Shown: positions 56,199 to 64,000 of the stretch, piece by piece | Layout: each line of letters opens with the position of its first letter | Numbering within the stretch: the stretch's first letter is position 1 | Assembly: GCA_001839685.1 (NCBI GenBank) | Contig: MLAK01000057.1 | Coordinates: 7,724-71,723 of the forward strand | Direction: 5' to 3' | DNA: 64,000 bases | Source of the DNA: Tritrichomonas foetus | Taxonomy: Eukaryota > Parabasalia > Tritrichomonadida > Tritrichomonadidae | Position numbers and translations under genes: made by a program | The notes under the pieces: model-generated | Database searches by the model: none | The model's input: only the letters and a program-made list of their open reading frames with translations | What the model was told of the DNA's origin: nothing

Positions 56199-59189
56199 AT
56201 GTTCCGCTCTCATTCGACCAATTTTAACAGCCAAGGCAAAATAGCAACTCGCACGCAATCTTCAGGCTCTTTCTCGAACGAACCAGCGCTTGCGATTCTT
56301 GATTTATCCCATAAAAATATCAACGACTTTCCAACGCCCAACCCGCTTGTTAAATGTTTAAATGCATCTTCAAATAGTTTGACATCACTTTCGTCTCAAA
56401 TGGTTAACGCATTGCTATCGTATCATAGATTGACAGAATTAAACCTTTCCGATAACCTTTTGGTTGAATTTCCAAATGAACTAAATAAATTAGAACATTT
56501 AGAAACCCTTACTTTGCTTTACAATCGAATCCAATATTTCAATATAAATATCCCAACATTGAAAAATTTGGACCTTAGTCAAAATCGACTCACATCAATG
56601 CCTTGTTTACCGCCAAATCTTGAATCACTTTCTTTTGATTTTAATTTATTACATGGATTGAATTTTTCACATTGCACTTTGCAAAAATTAACTTTGGTTC
56701 TAACAGAACTTGAATATATTAATCCCGATGTGTCTTTTCCAAATTTAGTTCATTTGGACCTTTCAAGGAATAAACTTGCTCTTGTTCCAGATCTTCATAA
56801 ATTGGCTCCAAAATTAGAATTTTTAGATTTATCTGATAACTTTTTAAATGAGATGCCAATGCCACCAGTATCTATACGTGAATATTTAATTAAATCCAAT
56901 TTGATTTTAGAACTGCCCAAAAACTTATCGAGTTTAATTAATTTGAAAAATCTTATTGTTTCTAATAATCACATTGAATTTATTCCTGTTTTACCACCTT
57001 CAATAGAATCTTTTGTATTTTCAAATAATCAAGTTCGCGCAACTACTCCATGTAAAACACCTAAATTAAAACGTTTATATATACGAAACAACAAACTTTC
57101 ATCTTATCCACAATATGATAAATTAAACATTCGTGAATATTCAGGTGGCTTTAATTTATTTACAGATTTCAAACCATTATTTTATCACGAAACGATTACA
57201 AGAATTGATTTTACACATAATATGATTAAAGAGATACCTTCATTTGTATTTAAAATTCCTGGTTTATCGATTCTTGATTTATCACATAATAAAATCCGTA
57301 AAATATCAAATGAAATAGGTCGCTTAAAACGATTAACTTCCTTAAATTTGAGTGAAAATCCAATTCAAAATTTGCCAGCTCTTCCTAGAAGCCTGGAAAG
57401 CATTTATGTTGGTTATTGTCATTTAATTGATTTACCAGATATGAAAAATAATGTGTTTCTAACAAGTTTTTGTGCACCTGGAAATAATTTAGATAAAATT
57501 CCAAATGCTCCAAATTTGAAGACAATTGTTTTATCTAAAAATCGTTTTGTCGAGTTTCCAGAGATGTTACCACGAAGCATTGCTTCTCTAGATTTTAGTT
57601 TTAATTTTATTCAGAAAATTCCATCTCAGATAAAATATTATAATCTGGAAGAACTTGATTTATCTTTTAATTCTATTTTAGAATTTACTGATGATTTTGA
57701 ATTGCCAAATTTGAAATTCTTTAAAATTGGTTCTAACCCAATTCCACGAACAGTTTGCAGCCCTGAAAAATTCAAAGGCTTGGAAATTTGTGATATTACC
57801 AACACAGGAATCATTTTTGAAACTGAGCCTATAATTAGACAACTTTTTGTTTCCAAATTACTCCCACAATATAAAACAAGGCACGTAAAACAAACAACAT
57901 CACTTCCATGGGTTGGATACAGTGAAATGAAAGGAGTGAGACCAGAAATGGAAGATGCAATCACTGTCAGCGCTTTATTAAACGGTGATGTTGATTTATA
58001 TGCTTTGTGCGATGGACATGGTGGTTCAAAAACTTCTGCCTTTTCAAGCTTGTTTTTATATGATGATATATCTCGACCAGGTCTGAAACTATCAAAGAAA
58101 GATGTATATAGCTCAGTTAAAAGATTAAATCGAGCTTTAAGAATTAGGATGTTTCCTGATGGATCAACTATGGGTTTTGCTTTATTTAATGGATCGAAAA
58201 TTGTTACTGCACATATTGGAGATACTCGTATTCTGGTTACAAGCAAAGATGGTAAAGTTTCATTTGCAACAGTTGATCATAAATCAACTGATCGAAGTGA
58301 ATTCGAAAGGATTCATTTGACTGGTGGTCGTGTTTCATCAAACAGAATTCATGGAATTTTGGCGCCTGGAAGATCTTTGGGTGATTTTGTTGTACCTGGA
58401 AATTCAGATGAACCTGAAGTAAGAACATACAGAGTATTACCAAATGATAGATGGCTTATTATTGCATGTGATGGAGTTTTCGATGTTTTATCAAATGAGA
58501 AAATTGCCGAGTTTGCAAAAAGTGCAACAACTGCTGCAGATTTAGCATATGATCTTCGAAATCTTGCTTTTACACTCAACTCTACTGATAATATATCAGT
58601 TATTGTTGTTGACATTGCAAGAAGAACTGTTCCAAGTGGTGTTGAACACATAAATGATGATGACGATGATGATGTTCTTCCAACTATTCCTATAACATCA
58701 TCATTCGATGAAATTGACTTCAAGAATATACTTTCTTCTAGTTTCCCATCATTTGGAAGCGATACATTTAAACCTGATTCACCAAGTCCACTTTCACCTT
58801 CGTCAAATCATTTCTCTAACGATTATTCTACGTCCCATTTTCTATCTTCTCCAAAAAGAAATGCTGGACTTTGTAATGAAGACGAAGACGACGAAAAGAA
58901 CTATTCTGAACATTCACATAGAATGTCCTCATCTCAAAGTATGCCATCATTCACTGCTCCTAACAGTCAACCACCTTTACAAGTGAATAACACGAAATGT
59001 TTATCAAAGCCTCCAAACTTGCCTGTTCCACAAACTCAAAATCCATATAATTTGAAAGTGAGCAATGCTATGAAAAATAGATCACCTAAAGCACCAGCTG
59101 CAAGTGTTCTTAATGATAAAGGCCTTTATACAATGTCATCTTTCATTGATACCGATAATGAAGATAACGATGATGATGATGACGTTTAA
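56199..59189 (+). CDS. leucine-rich repeat PP2C-type protein phosphatase
   Basis: The 996-aa protein carries about 20 leucine-rich repeats (residues about 25-560, repeated LxxLxLSxNxL patterns such as LTELNLSDNLL). A PP2C Ser/Thr phosphatase domain (about 570-810) follows, then an acidic, Ser/Pro-rich tail. PP2C motifs are complete: GVRPEMEDA, CDGHGG (metal Asp), GSKIVTAHIGDTR, VDHKSTDRSE, LAPGRSLGDF, ACDGVFDVLS and STDNISVIVV. It should be an active, metal-dependent phosphatase. The LRR-before-PP2C order is like PHLPP and the fungal adenylate cyclase N-terminus; no cyclase domain follows here. The start is the ATG at 56199; earlier in-frame codons have no ATG. The first 150 bp are noticeably GC-richer than the rest. 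Confidence 0.92.
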   Translation: MFRSHSTNFNSQGKIATRTQSSGSFSNEPALAILDLSHKNINDFPTPNPLVKCLNASSNSLTSLSSQMVNALLSYHRLTELNLSDNLLVEFPNELNKLEHLETLTLLYNRIQYFNINIPTLKNLDLSQNRLTSMPCLPPNLESLSFDFNLLHGLNFSHCTLQKLTLVLTELEYINPDVSFPNLVHLDLSRNKLALVPDLHKLAPKLEFLDLSDNFLNEMPMPPVSIREYLIKSNLILELPKNLSSLINLKNLIVSNNHIEFIPVLPPSIESFVFSNNQVRATTPCKTPKLKRLYIRNNKLSSYPQYDKLNIREYSGGFNLFTDFKPLFYHETITRIDFTHNMIKEIPSFVFKIPGLSILDLSHNKIRKISNEIGRLKRLTSLNLSENPIQNLPALPRSLESIYVGYCHLIDLPDMKNNVFLTSFCAPGNNLDKIPNAPNLKTIVLSKNRFVEFPEMLPRSIASLDFSFNFIQKIPSQIKYYNLEELDLSFNSILEFTDDFELPNLKFFKIGSNPIPRTVCSPEKFKGLEICDITNTGIIFETEPIIRQLFVSKLLPQYKTRHVKQTTSLPWVGYSEMKGVRPEMEDAITVSALLNGDVDLYALCDGHGGSKTSAFSSLFLYDDISRPGLKLSKKDVYSSVKRLNRALRIRMFPDGSTMGFALFNGSKIVTAHIGDTRILVTSKDGKVSFATVDHKSTDRSEFERIHLTGGRVSSNRIHGILAPGRSLGDFVVPGNSDEPEVRTYRVLPNDRWLIIACDGVFDVLSNEKIAEFAKSATTAADLAYDLRNLAFTLNSTDNISVIVVDIARRTVPSGVEHINDDDDDDVLPTIPITSSFDEIDFKNILSSSFPSFGSDTFKPDSPSPLSPSSNHFSNDYSTSHFLSSPKRNAGLCNEDEDDEKNYSEHSHRMSSSQSMPSFTAPNSQPPLQVNNTKCLSKPPNLPVPQTQNPYNLKVSNAMKNRSPKAPAASVLNDKGLYTMSSFIDTDNEDNDDDDDV

Positions 59190-60001
59190 AAATGTAAATT
59201 AATAATTAATAATCACCAAAATTACCAATTGTTTCATTAATTCATTCATTGATACAGATTATGAAGAAAACGATTTCTAATGTTTCTATTTATAAAAGTG
59301 CGTTTATAATTTTTTTTCTTTTAATCTGTTTGGATCGAAGGCTTATCATTTTTTCATAGGATAATTCAGTACATTTTCAGTTGATTCATTAATTATGAAT
59401 TTCTTAAAACGAAAAACTTCCTAATTTCATATTATTAACAGATTATTTCCAACTAATAAGATTGATTTACATGATGAAGAAATAAATCAACTAATGAGTT
59501 TTTTGGAATAATAGAATCATAATTAATAGACAATGAATGACTCCTTCTCTATAATTTTGTCTTTAGATGGAATATCATTTTTACAAGAAGATTCTCTTGT
59601 TAACTTGGGTTTATAACAATTTAGGCCTTTAAAATAGTGGCAAGTTCCATCGCTTTTTCATCATTGCCAGTCAACAATAATTAGTAACCTCACACAAATG
59701 TATTGAAAGAAAAGAAAACTTGTTGCAATTTTACCTATGAGAAAACTACTTTGGCACTGTCTGTTAGTTTCATGATCTATTTCTCTTTCCAGAAAACTTT
59801 TCAGGCCAATATTAATAAAAAAAACTTTTTTAGGACATATGAAATAATTGGACATTATTTGTGGAACAAACATTCATGAATTGGATTGACTAATTTGATA
59901 ATTCATCACATCATGATATGGTTTGATCGATTGCCAATGAAAAGGTTGATAGACCATTTATACATATAAAAAGTTAATCATTTTCAATACCACCGATTCC
60001 A
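59190..60001. other. intergenic, AT-rich; promoter-like box at end
   Basis: No gene seen. AAAAAGTTAATCA (59968-59980) precedes the ATG at 60002. A sequence reading ACTAACAGACAG on the minus strand at 59758-59769 differs by one base from the trichomonad 3' splice motif, but no donor or exons were found. Confidence 0.45.
59968..59980 (+). promoter_or_regulatory. AAAAAGTT box with initiator-like TCA
   Basis: AAAAAGTTAATCA ends 21 nt before the ATG at 60002 and includes the initiator-like TCA. Function inferred. Confidence 0.45.
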
Positions 60002-60547
60002 ATGAGCAATGGCTGCATTTTCTTCCTGATTATGATTCTTTACGTCACAGTCGCTTTATCCGCGCTCGTTTCCTCTTTCGGCTTCTTAATCTACAACGGA
60101 ATTTACTGGGGAAGGATTCATGGATTATTCAATTTAATACCGACAAAATTTGGCCATTTAAATCACCTATGGAAGCTTTCGCTTTCTTCCTGGGTTCTCG
60201 GGCTTATTGTTCCTCTCCTCGGTCCAACCATTCCGGCAATCCTCATCATGATTTGGACAACCCCCTCGCAATGCATTTCAAACGAACAACAATTCATTCA
60301 GGCCGTCAAAACACAGTCGTCGTTCGGAGAAACGTGGATGAACTACATGAAATCCCACACAGATCCAATTCCAGAATGGGAAAATTCGAAGTGGTTCAAA
60401 GATTGGTTTTATGCACGATGCGATAAGCCGTTTATATACAATGCCGCCTTCCTGGCTTGCTTTGTTTACCCATTCATCGGCCTGATCATCGTTCGAGTGA
60501 TCACATCCATCACCAATAAAAGGAACGGCTATGAAAAGCAAAACTAA
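60002..60547 (+). CDS. small membrane protein, three to four spans, unknown
   Basis: The 181-aa protein has hydrophobic segments at about residues 5-31, 57-86 (long, possibly two short spans around a Pro/Gly turn) and 148-173. Between the second and third lies a hydrophilic loop with Trp- and acid-rich stretches (PEWENSKWFKDW). No signal peptide beyond the first span, and no catalytic motif. Codon use is clearly GC-richer than in the flanking DNA, supporting a real, well-expressed gene. I cannot assign a family; a small transporter or a membrane scaffold would both fit. The ATG at 60002 is the only start before span 1 and has the promoter-like box 21 nt upstream. Confidence 0.75.
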   Translation: MSNGCIFFLIMILYVTVALSALVSSFGFLIYNGIYWGRIHGLFNLIPTKFGHLNHLWKLSLSSWVLGLIVPLLGPTIPAILIMIWTTPSQCISNEQQFIQAVKTQSSFGETWMNYMKSHTDPIPEWENSKWFKDWFYARCDKPFIYNAAFLACFVYPFIGLIIVRVITSITNKRNGYEKQN

Positions 60548-61468
60548 ATAGAAAAGTTTTGTTCAAATGGAATCCTGAATTTGTTTTAGTGAAATCTTGA
60601 ATTGTGCTTCGAACGAAAAAATGCAGAATTTCATATTTTAAAAATTTTGAATGTTGATGAAGAGAAATTGCATGAATCATCTCAAGTTTGATTTCATTTA
60701 AACGAAATATGAAATAAAAAAAAAAAATGAAAAACTTTTATGGAATATGAAATTCATAAATAAAAAAAAATGTTCCCGTGATAGATCACAACTATGCCTA
60801 TGAACTACAACTAAACTTGCCAAATTTCTCATGAAAAAAGTGTTACTATGATGGATCCATTCTAAAGGTGAAATTGAATTTCTGTCCAACAATTTAGGTC
60901 ATAATCACAACTACTATCAAAATGCCTTTTTTATATTTAAAATATGTTTTTAGTGTAAAAATCAAAACAAACAAATTATGATTTTTATTTTTATTTTTTA
61001 CTTTCTATTATTTTGGTGAAAAGAACAGTTATCGCAATAAAGGAGAAATAAGTGAACAGATAAATGTATCAAAAACTTGATTAACAAAAATCGAGAAAAA
61101 AAACTCGTTCTTTTATTATCAATTTTTCTGAAACTCAAATTGACATTTTCATTTGTTTTATGTTGTTTTATGTGAAGATTGAATTTACGCAATACCAGTA
61201 AATTCTTATCAAATTTCAAAGGATTACTTTTTCAATGTTAATACATTTTCATTTTCGATAGATTTCGTTTGTTATTGGCCAATTATTTATTGAAATTTAT
61301 CTCATTCAAAGAAAAGAAAATGTAATTATTGGTCAATAATTCAGAAACTTGAAAATAATAGTTCTGAATATACAGGATTCAATATGAAAATTCAATATGG
61401 CAAATCAATTCGTTGTTCAGAAAACTCCAGAATAAGTCACCAAGTTGCCTCTCAAAAAAAGTTTATAA
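60548..61468. other. intergenic, AT-rich; promoter-like box at end
   Basis: No convincing gene. A-runs near 60720-60780 and T-runs near 60985. AAAAAAAGTTTA (61454-61465) lies directly before the ATG at 61469. Confidence 0.45.
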
Positions 61469-62953
61469 ATGTTTTGGAGACATAAAGACAATGTCATTCT
61501 CACACTCAGTATCGTCGAATTAACCATGACCGATACCGCCCCTGGAGACGTTTTCGTTCGCTGGCAACGCCGAGGCAAGTGCGGCGTCACAACTTCAGTA
61601 AAATTGACAACCGAAAAATATGTCAACTTTGACGCTGCTTTTACGATGACATGCAACTTTATCGGTCAAAGTGGCTCCCGCTGGCGCCCGAAGAATTGTG
61701 ACATTGAATTATATCTATCTGCCAGTTCAAGAATGAAACTTCATAAATGGTCAATTGACCTTGCTCAAATTGAAAGGCAGGACGTTAACGTTTTGACCTT
61801 AAAGGCCAAATGTCCACCTTTAGGTGATGTGGCATTAGTTGTTATGATTCAGAGAGGAAAAAGTGCATCTGACGTATCAGCAACATCAAGGGGACTTTCA
61901 CGAAGTCGTTCACTCTCTCAGCACTCAAGCTCTCCTTTTCCTCGGCAAGATTCAAATCAAAATTTGTCGCAAGAAAGTGATGTGATGTCAGAAAAAGTGA
62001 ACTCAATGACACCAGAAGGTGGTCGAAACTTCCTGAAAAATGCTAGAAATAGTATGAATGCTAGAACCCAGACTTATTCGTCAAATTCATCAAGTATTCC
62101 ATCATTGGGTGGAGGAACAACTCTCTCTGGTGCTCCACCAAAAGTCCTTCGTCCGCCAGTGCCGATGGCACCATCTCGCGGCAGCAGTGCGAACGTTGGA
62201 TCAAACTGTGATGATGACCTTCCTGGACATGGATTGGGATCACTGAGAAGAAGAATGAGTGAGAAGAAAGTGACTGTTCCAAGAATGCCAATCGCGTCAT
62301 TTGATGGGCCTTTTGCTGATCAATTGAACGACCATTGTCAATCCCTCTTTAATAAAGACCTTGGATGGATTGATGGAGCTCCAGAGTTTGCGAAGAACGT
62401 CTTGGATTTGTACATGCAGCAGCCCAGAGGACAGAATTTCACTACACCAATTTCAATGATTGGTCAGAGTCTTTCCCAGAAAGCAAGAGCAAATATTCGA
62501 TCATCAATGTATTGTTTATATTCAATAGTTTATATATTTATCGAGTTGAAGTCCAATGGATTCCCCGTTGAAGCTCCAAATGCAAGTTTAGAAACAAAAA
62601 TGAATGAGATTTTCGATATTTTTACAACACATGTTTTCACACAATTTTTCGTGATGTTAGATAATCAAAATTCTGAAAGATTAAATGAATTGAAGGAAAT
62701 GTTTGAAAAAGTGAATGAATCACAAACATCCAAGTATATTTCACAACTTTGCGAATTCTCCGTTGCAGCACAACTAACACCAGCTGCTGGAAAATGGATG
62801 ATTAATGAATTGGGTCTTCTCGAATGCGATTTCGTTGACAATGATATCATGAATGTAAATGATAATCAAGAAATGCTCATGAATCCAGACGATGTACTTC
62901 CTTACTGCCACTCAATGCTTTTACAGACACCAGTTCCATCGATGGAAGATTGA
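61469..62953 (+). CDS. NT-C2 (EEIG1/EHBP1-type) domain protein
   Basis: The 494-aa protein begins with an N-terminal C2 (NT-C2) domain at about residues 1-130. It shows beta-strand order LTLSIVEL, VFVRWQRRGK, a core strand around FDAAFTMTCNF, then DIELYLS and VALVVMIQRG, as in EEIG1/EHBP1 and plant PMI1. Such domains attach proteins to membranes without calcium-binding loops. A Ser/Pro/Arg-rich linker (about 135-280) separates it from a helical C-terminal domain (about 285-490) with EL..NGFPVEAPN and repeated amphipathic helices, which I cannot assign firmly. It may be a trafficking or cytoskeletal linker. The start is the ATG at 61469, directly after the AAAAAAAGTTTA box, with GC-rich 5' codons. 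Confidence 0.75.
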   Translation: MFWRHKDNVILTLSIVELTMTDTAPGDVFVRWQRRGKCGVTTSVKLTTEKYVNFDAAFTMTCNFIGQSGSRWRPKNCDIELYLSASSRMKLHKWSIDLAQIERQDVNVLTLKAKCPPLGDVALVVMIQRGKSASDVSATSRGLSRSRSLSQHSSSPFPRQDSNQNLSQESDVMSEKVNSMTPEGGRNFLKNARNSMNARTQTYSSNSSSIPSLGGGTTLSGAPPKVLRPPVPMAPSRGSSANVGSNCDDDLPGHGLGSLRRRMSEKKVTVPRMPIASFDGPFADQLNDHCQSLFNKDLGWIDGAPEFAKNVLDLYMQQPRGQNFTTPISMIGQSLSQKARANIRSSMYCLYSIVYIFIELKSNGFPVEAPNASLETKMNEIFDIFTTHVFTQFFVMLDNQNSERLNELKEMFEKVNESQTSKYISQLCEFSVAAQLTPAAGKWMINELGLLECDFVDNDIMNVNDNQEMLMNPDDVLPYCHSMLLQTPVPSMED

Positions 62954-63174
62954 AATGAACAAAAAAAAAATGCTTTCTTTAGAATTATGAAATAGTATTG
63001 TAAATAAAGGAAATTTAAATATTTTTTATTACATACATTTTTTGGTCTGTTTTGAATCTTCATCAGATTTTATAATTTTACAAAAATAAACCAGTAAGAT
63101 ATCAAAGTAAAGACTAAAGAATCGCTAACCATTCCATCTATAAATCTTCTACAAAACATTTAGTTTAAAAAAAT
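62954..63174. other. short intergenic between convergent 3' ends
   Basis: AT-rich, no feature seen. Confidence 0.5.
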
Positions 63175-64000
63175 TTATGTACTGCATGTAAATTTCTCCA
63201 GGTTATTTAAAAAAACATCGGCCGTTTTTTTGAATGATGTAGATTGAAGTGACTTAAAATAGTTAATGAGATTCGCATCATTTAAAATTGTTGATAATGG
63301 CTTATGACAGCTTAAAGTTGCGAATACAGCGATGGCTTCAGTTGTATGTTGATTTTTCTGAGAAAGAAAATTCATTAAAAGAGGGATGAATATTTGAAAT
63401 TCTATTGTATATCCTTTTCTCGCAATAAAATCTAGGAAAGAATTAAATGCTGTGACTAATGAGGAATCATATTCGAATAAATTTAAGGATAAGCATAAGT
63501 TTCGGAAAAAATTGGTATTTGCTAATTCATTGACGAAATGTTGATCAATTGTCATTCTTTTTACAACTGATAAAATGGATATTACAACTTGAATATCTGG
63601 TAAGCACACGTATTCAGAAATAAATGAGGATAATAAAGGTGATTTATTGATTATTCCTCTAATTTCTTTTTGTGTGTATAAATATAAAAACAGTTTATAT
63701 AATGTCATTGATGGGGAACATGACATCCATTTCTGATTAAGAGCAACCATCTTTGCCATATTTAATGATTGGGCAGAGAACTTCAACAAAACCGAAGCAG
63801 ATTCTGGTAATGCATTTTGTAACGTCCGACATAATACTCGAGATTCTGGGAGAACAGTTGTACGGAGCAAAATTGAAATTGCTGGAGCTTTTAAACCAGG
63901 ATCAAGAATATTTCTGCATATGACATTAAATGGAGATTTAAATGTATTATCATACAAATTTGCCAAAGCACATGTCGCAGAATATGTAACACATCGAGTT
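63175..64000 (-). CDS. helical-repeat (ARM/HEAT-like) protein, 3' part, cut by window end
   Basis: The frame stays open to the last base of the window, so only the C-terminal 274 or so codons are present; no start can be given. Sequence is helical with Leu, Ile, Ser and Asn repeats in ARM/HEAT-like spacing, for example DPGLKAPAISILLRTT, VLCRTLQNALPESASVLLKFS and QNALPE. It resembles the repeat half of the ULK4-type protein at 17011 in style, but no homology can be shown by eye. No catalytic motif is visible in this part. Its function is unknown until the rest is seen. Confidence 0.65.
   Translation of the reverse strand, partial: TRCVTYSATCALANLYDNTFKSPFNVICRNILDPGLKAPAISILLRTTVLPESRVLCRTLQNALPESASVLLKFSAQSLNMAKMVALNQKWMSCSPSMTLYKLFLYLYTQKEIRGIINKSPLLSSFISEYVCLPDIQVVISILSVVKRMTIDQHFVNELANTNFFRNLCLSLNLFEYDSSLVTAFNSFLDFIARKGYTIEFQIFIPLLMNFLSQKNQHTTEAIAVFATLSCHKPLSTILNDANLINYFKSLQSTSFKKTADVFLNNLEKFTCST

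Noticed and set aside
59758..59769. Minus-strand ACTAACAGACAG, near the trichomonad 3' splice motif
   Set aside because: Differs by one base, no GTATGT-like donor was found near and there is no exon on either side.

Overview
The window looks like a parabasalid flagellate nuclear genome, closest in style to Tritrichomonas or Trichomonas. It is strongly AT-rich, its long genes have no visible introns, 5' UTRs appear short, and the methionine gamma-lyase carries the trichomonad-type signature. Flagellar genes are present (IFT74, ULK4, a CatSper-like channel). The genus is an inference; the sequence itself supports 'intron-poor, AT-rich flagellated protist'.

Layout. 0-10 kb: a small coiled-coil gene, a 964-aa coiled-coil protein (-), ADA2 (+) and a compact UBR4-family protein (-). 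10-21 kb: a coiled-coil gene, a KIX-like Asn/Ser-rich protein (-), IFT74 (-), a region of nested inverted repeats, a PLAC8-type Cys-rich protein and a ULK4-type kinase with ARM/HEAT repeats. 21-28 kb: a divergent actin-related protein and a giant DExH helicase-RBR ubiquitin ligase fusion (-). 28-31 kb: a decayed ubiquitin-specific protease and empty AT-rich DNA. 31-40 kb: methionine gamma-lyase, a PPP-fold protein that has lost catalytic residues, a tetraspanin-like protein, an Asn-rich protein, a small acidic protein with a CaaX end (-) and a membrane-anchored papain-family protease (-). 41-49 kb: a small basic protein, the CatSper-like channel, a membrane-anchored protein (-), a DUF4419-like pseudogene and an importin-beta-like protein (-). 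49-64 kb: an Asn/Gln/Ser-rich coiled-coil protein, a RasGEF, an LRR-PP2C phosphatase, a small multi-span membrane protein, an NT-C2 protein and the 3' end of a helical-repeat gene running off the window (-).

The genes are not an operon or one pathway. They are dispersed eukaryotic housekeeping and signalling genes on both strands: chromatin and transcription (ADA2, KIX), ubiquitin (UBR4-like, helicase-RBR, dead USP), flagellum (IFT74, ULK4, channel), phospho- and GTPase signalling (PP2C, PPP-like, RasGEF) and nuclear transport.

The most interesting non-coding signals are two. One is a 49-bp dispersed element with GTGAACA/TGTTCAC ends, present in four ungapped copies, each upstream of a gene in the same orientation. 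The other is a recurrent AACTTTTTGA / CAAAAAGTT box, mostly 15-55 nt before start codons, which looks like a core promoter element and helps choose starts. Several intergenic stretches hold decayed coding remnants. No tRNA, rRNA, CRISPR array or complete transposon was recognised.
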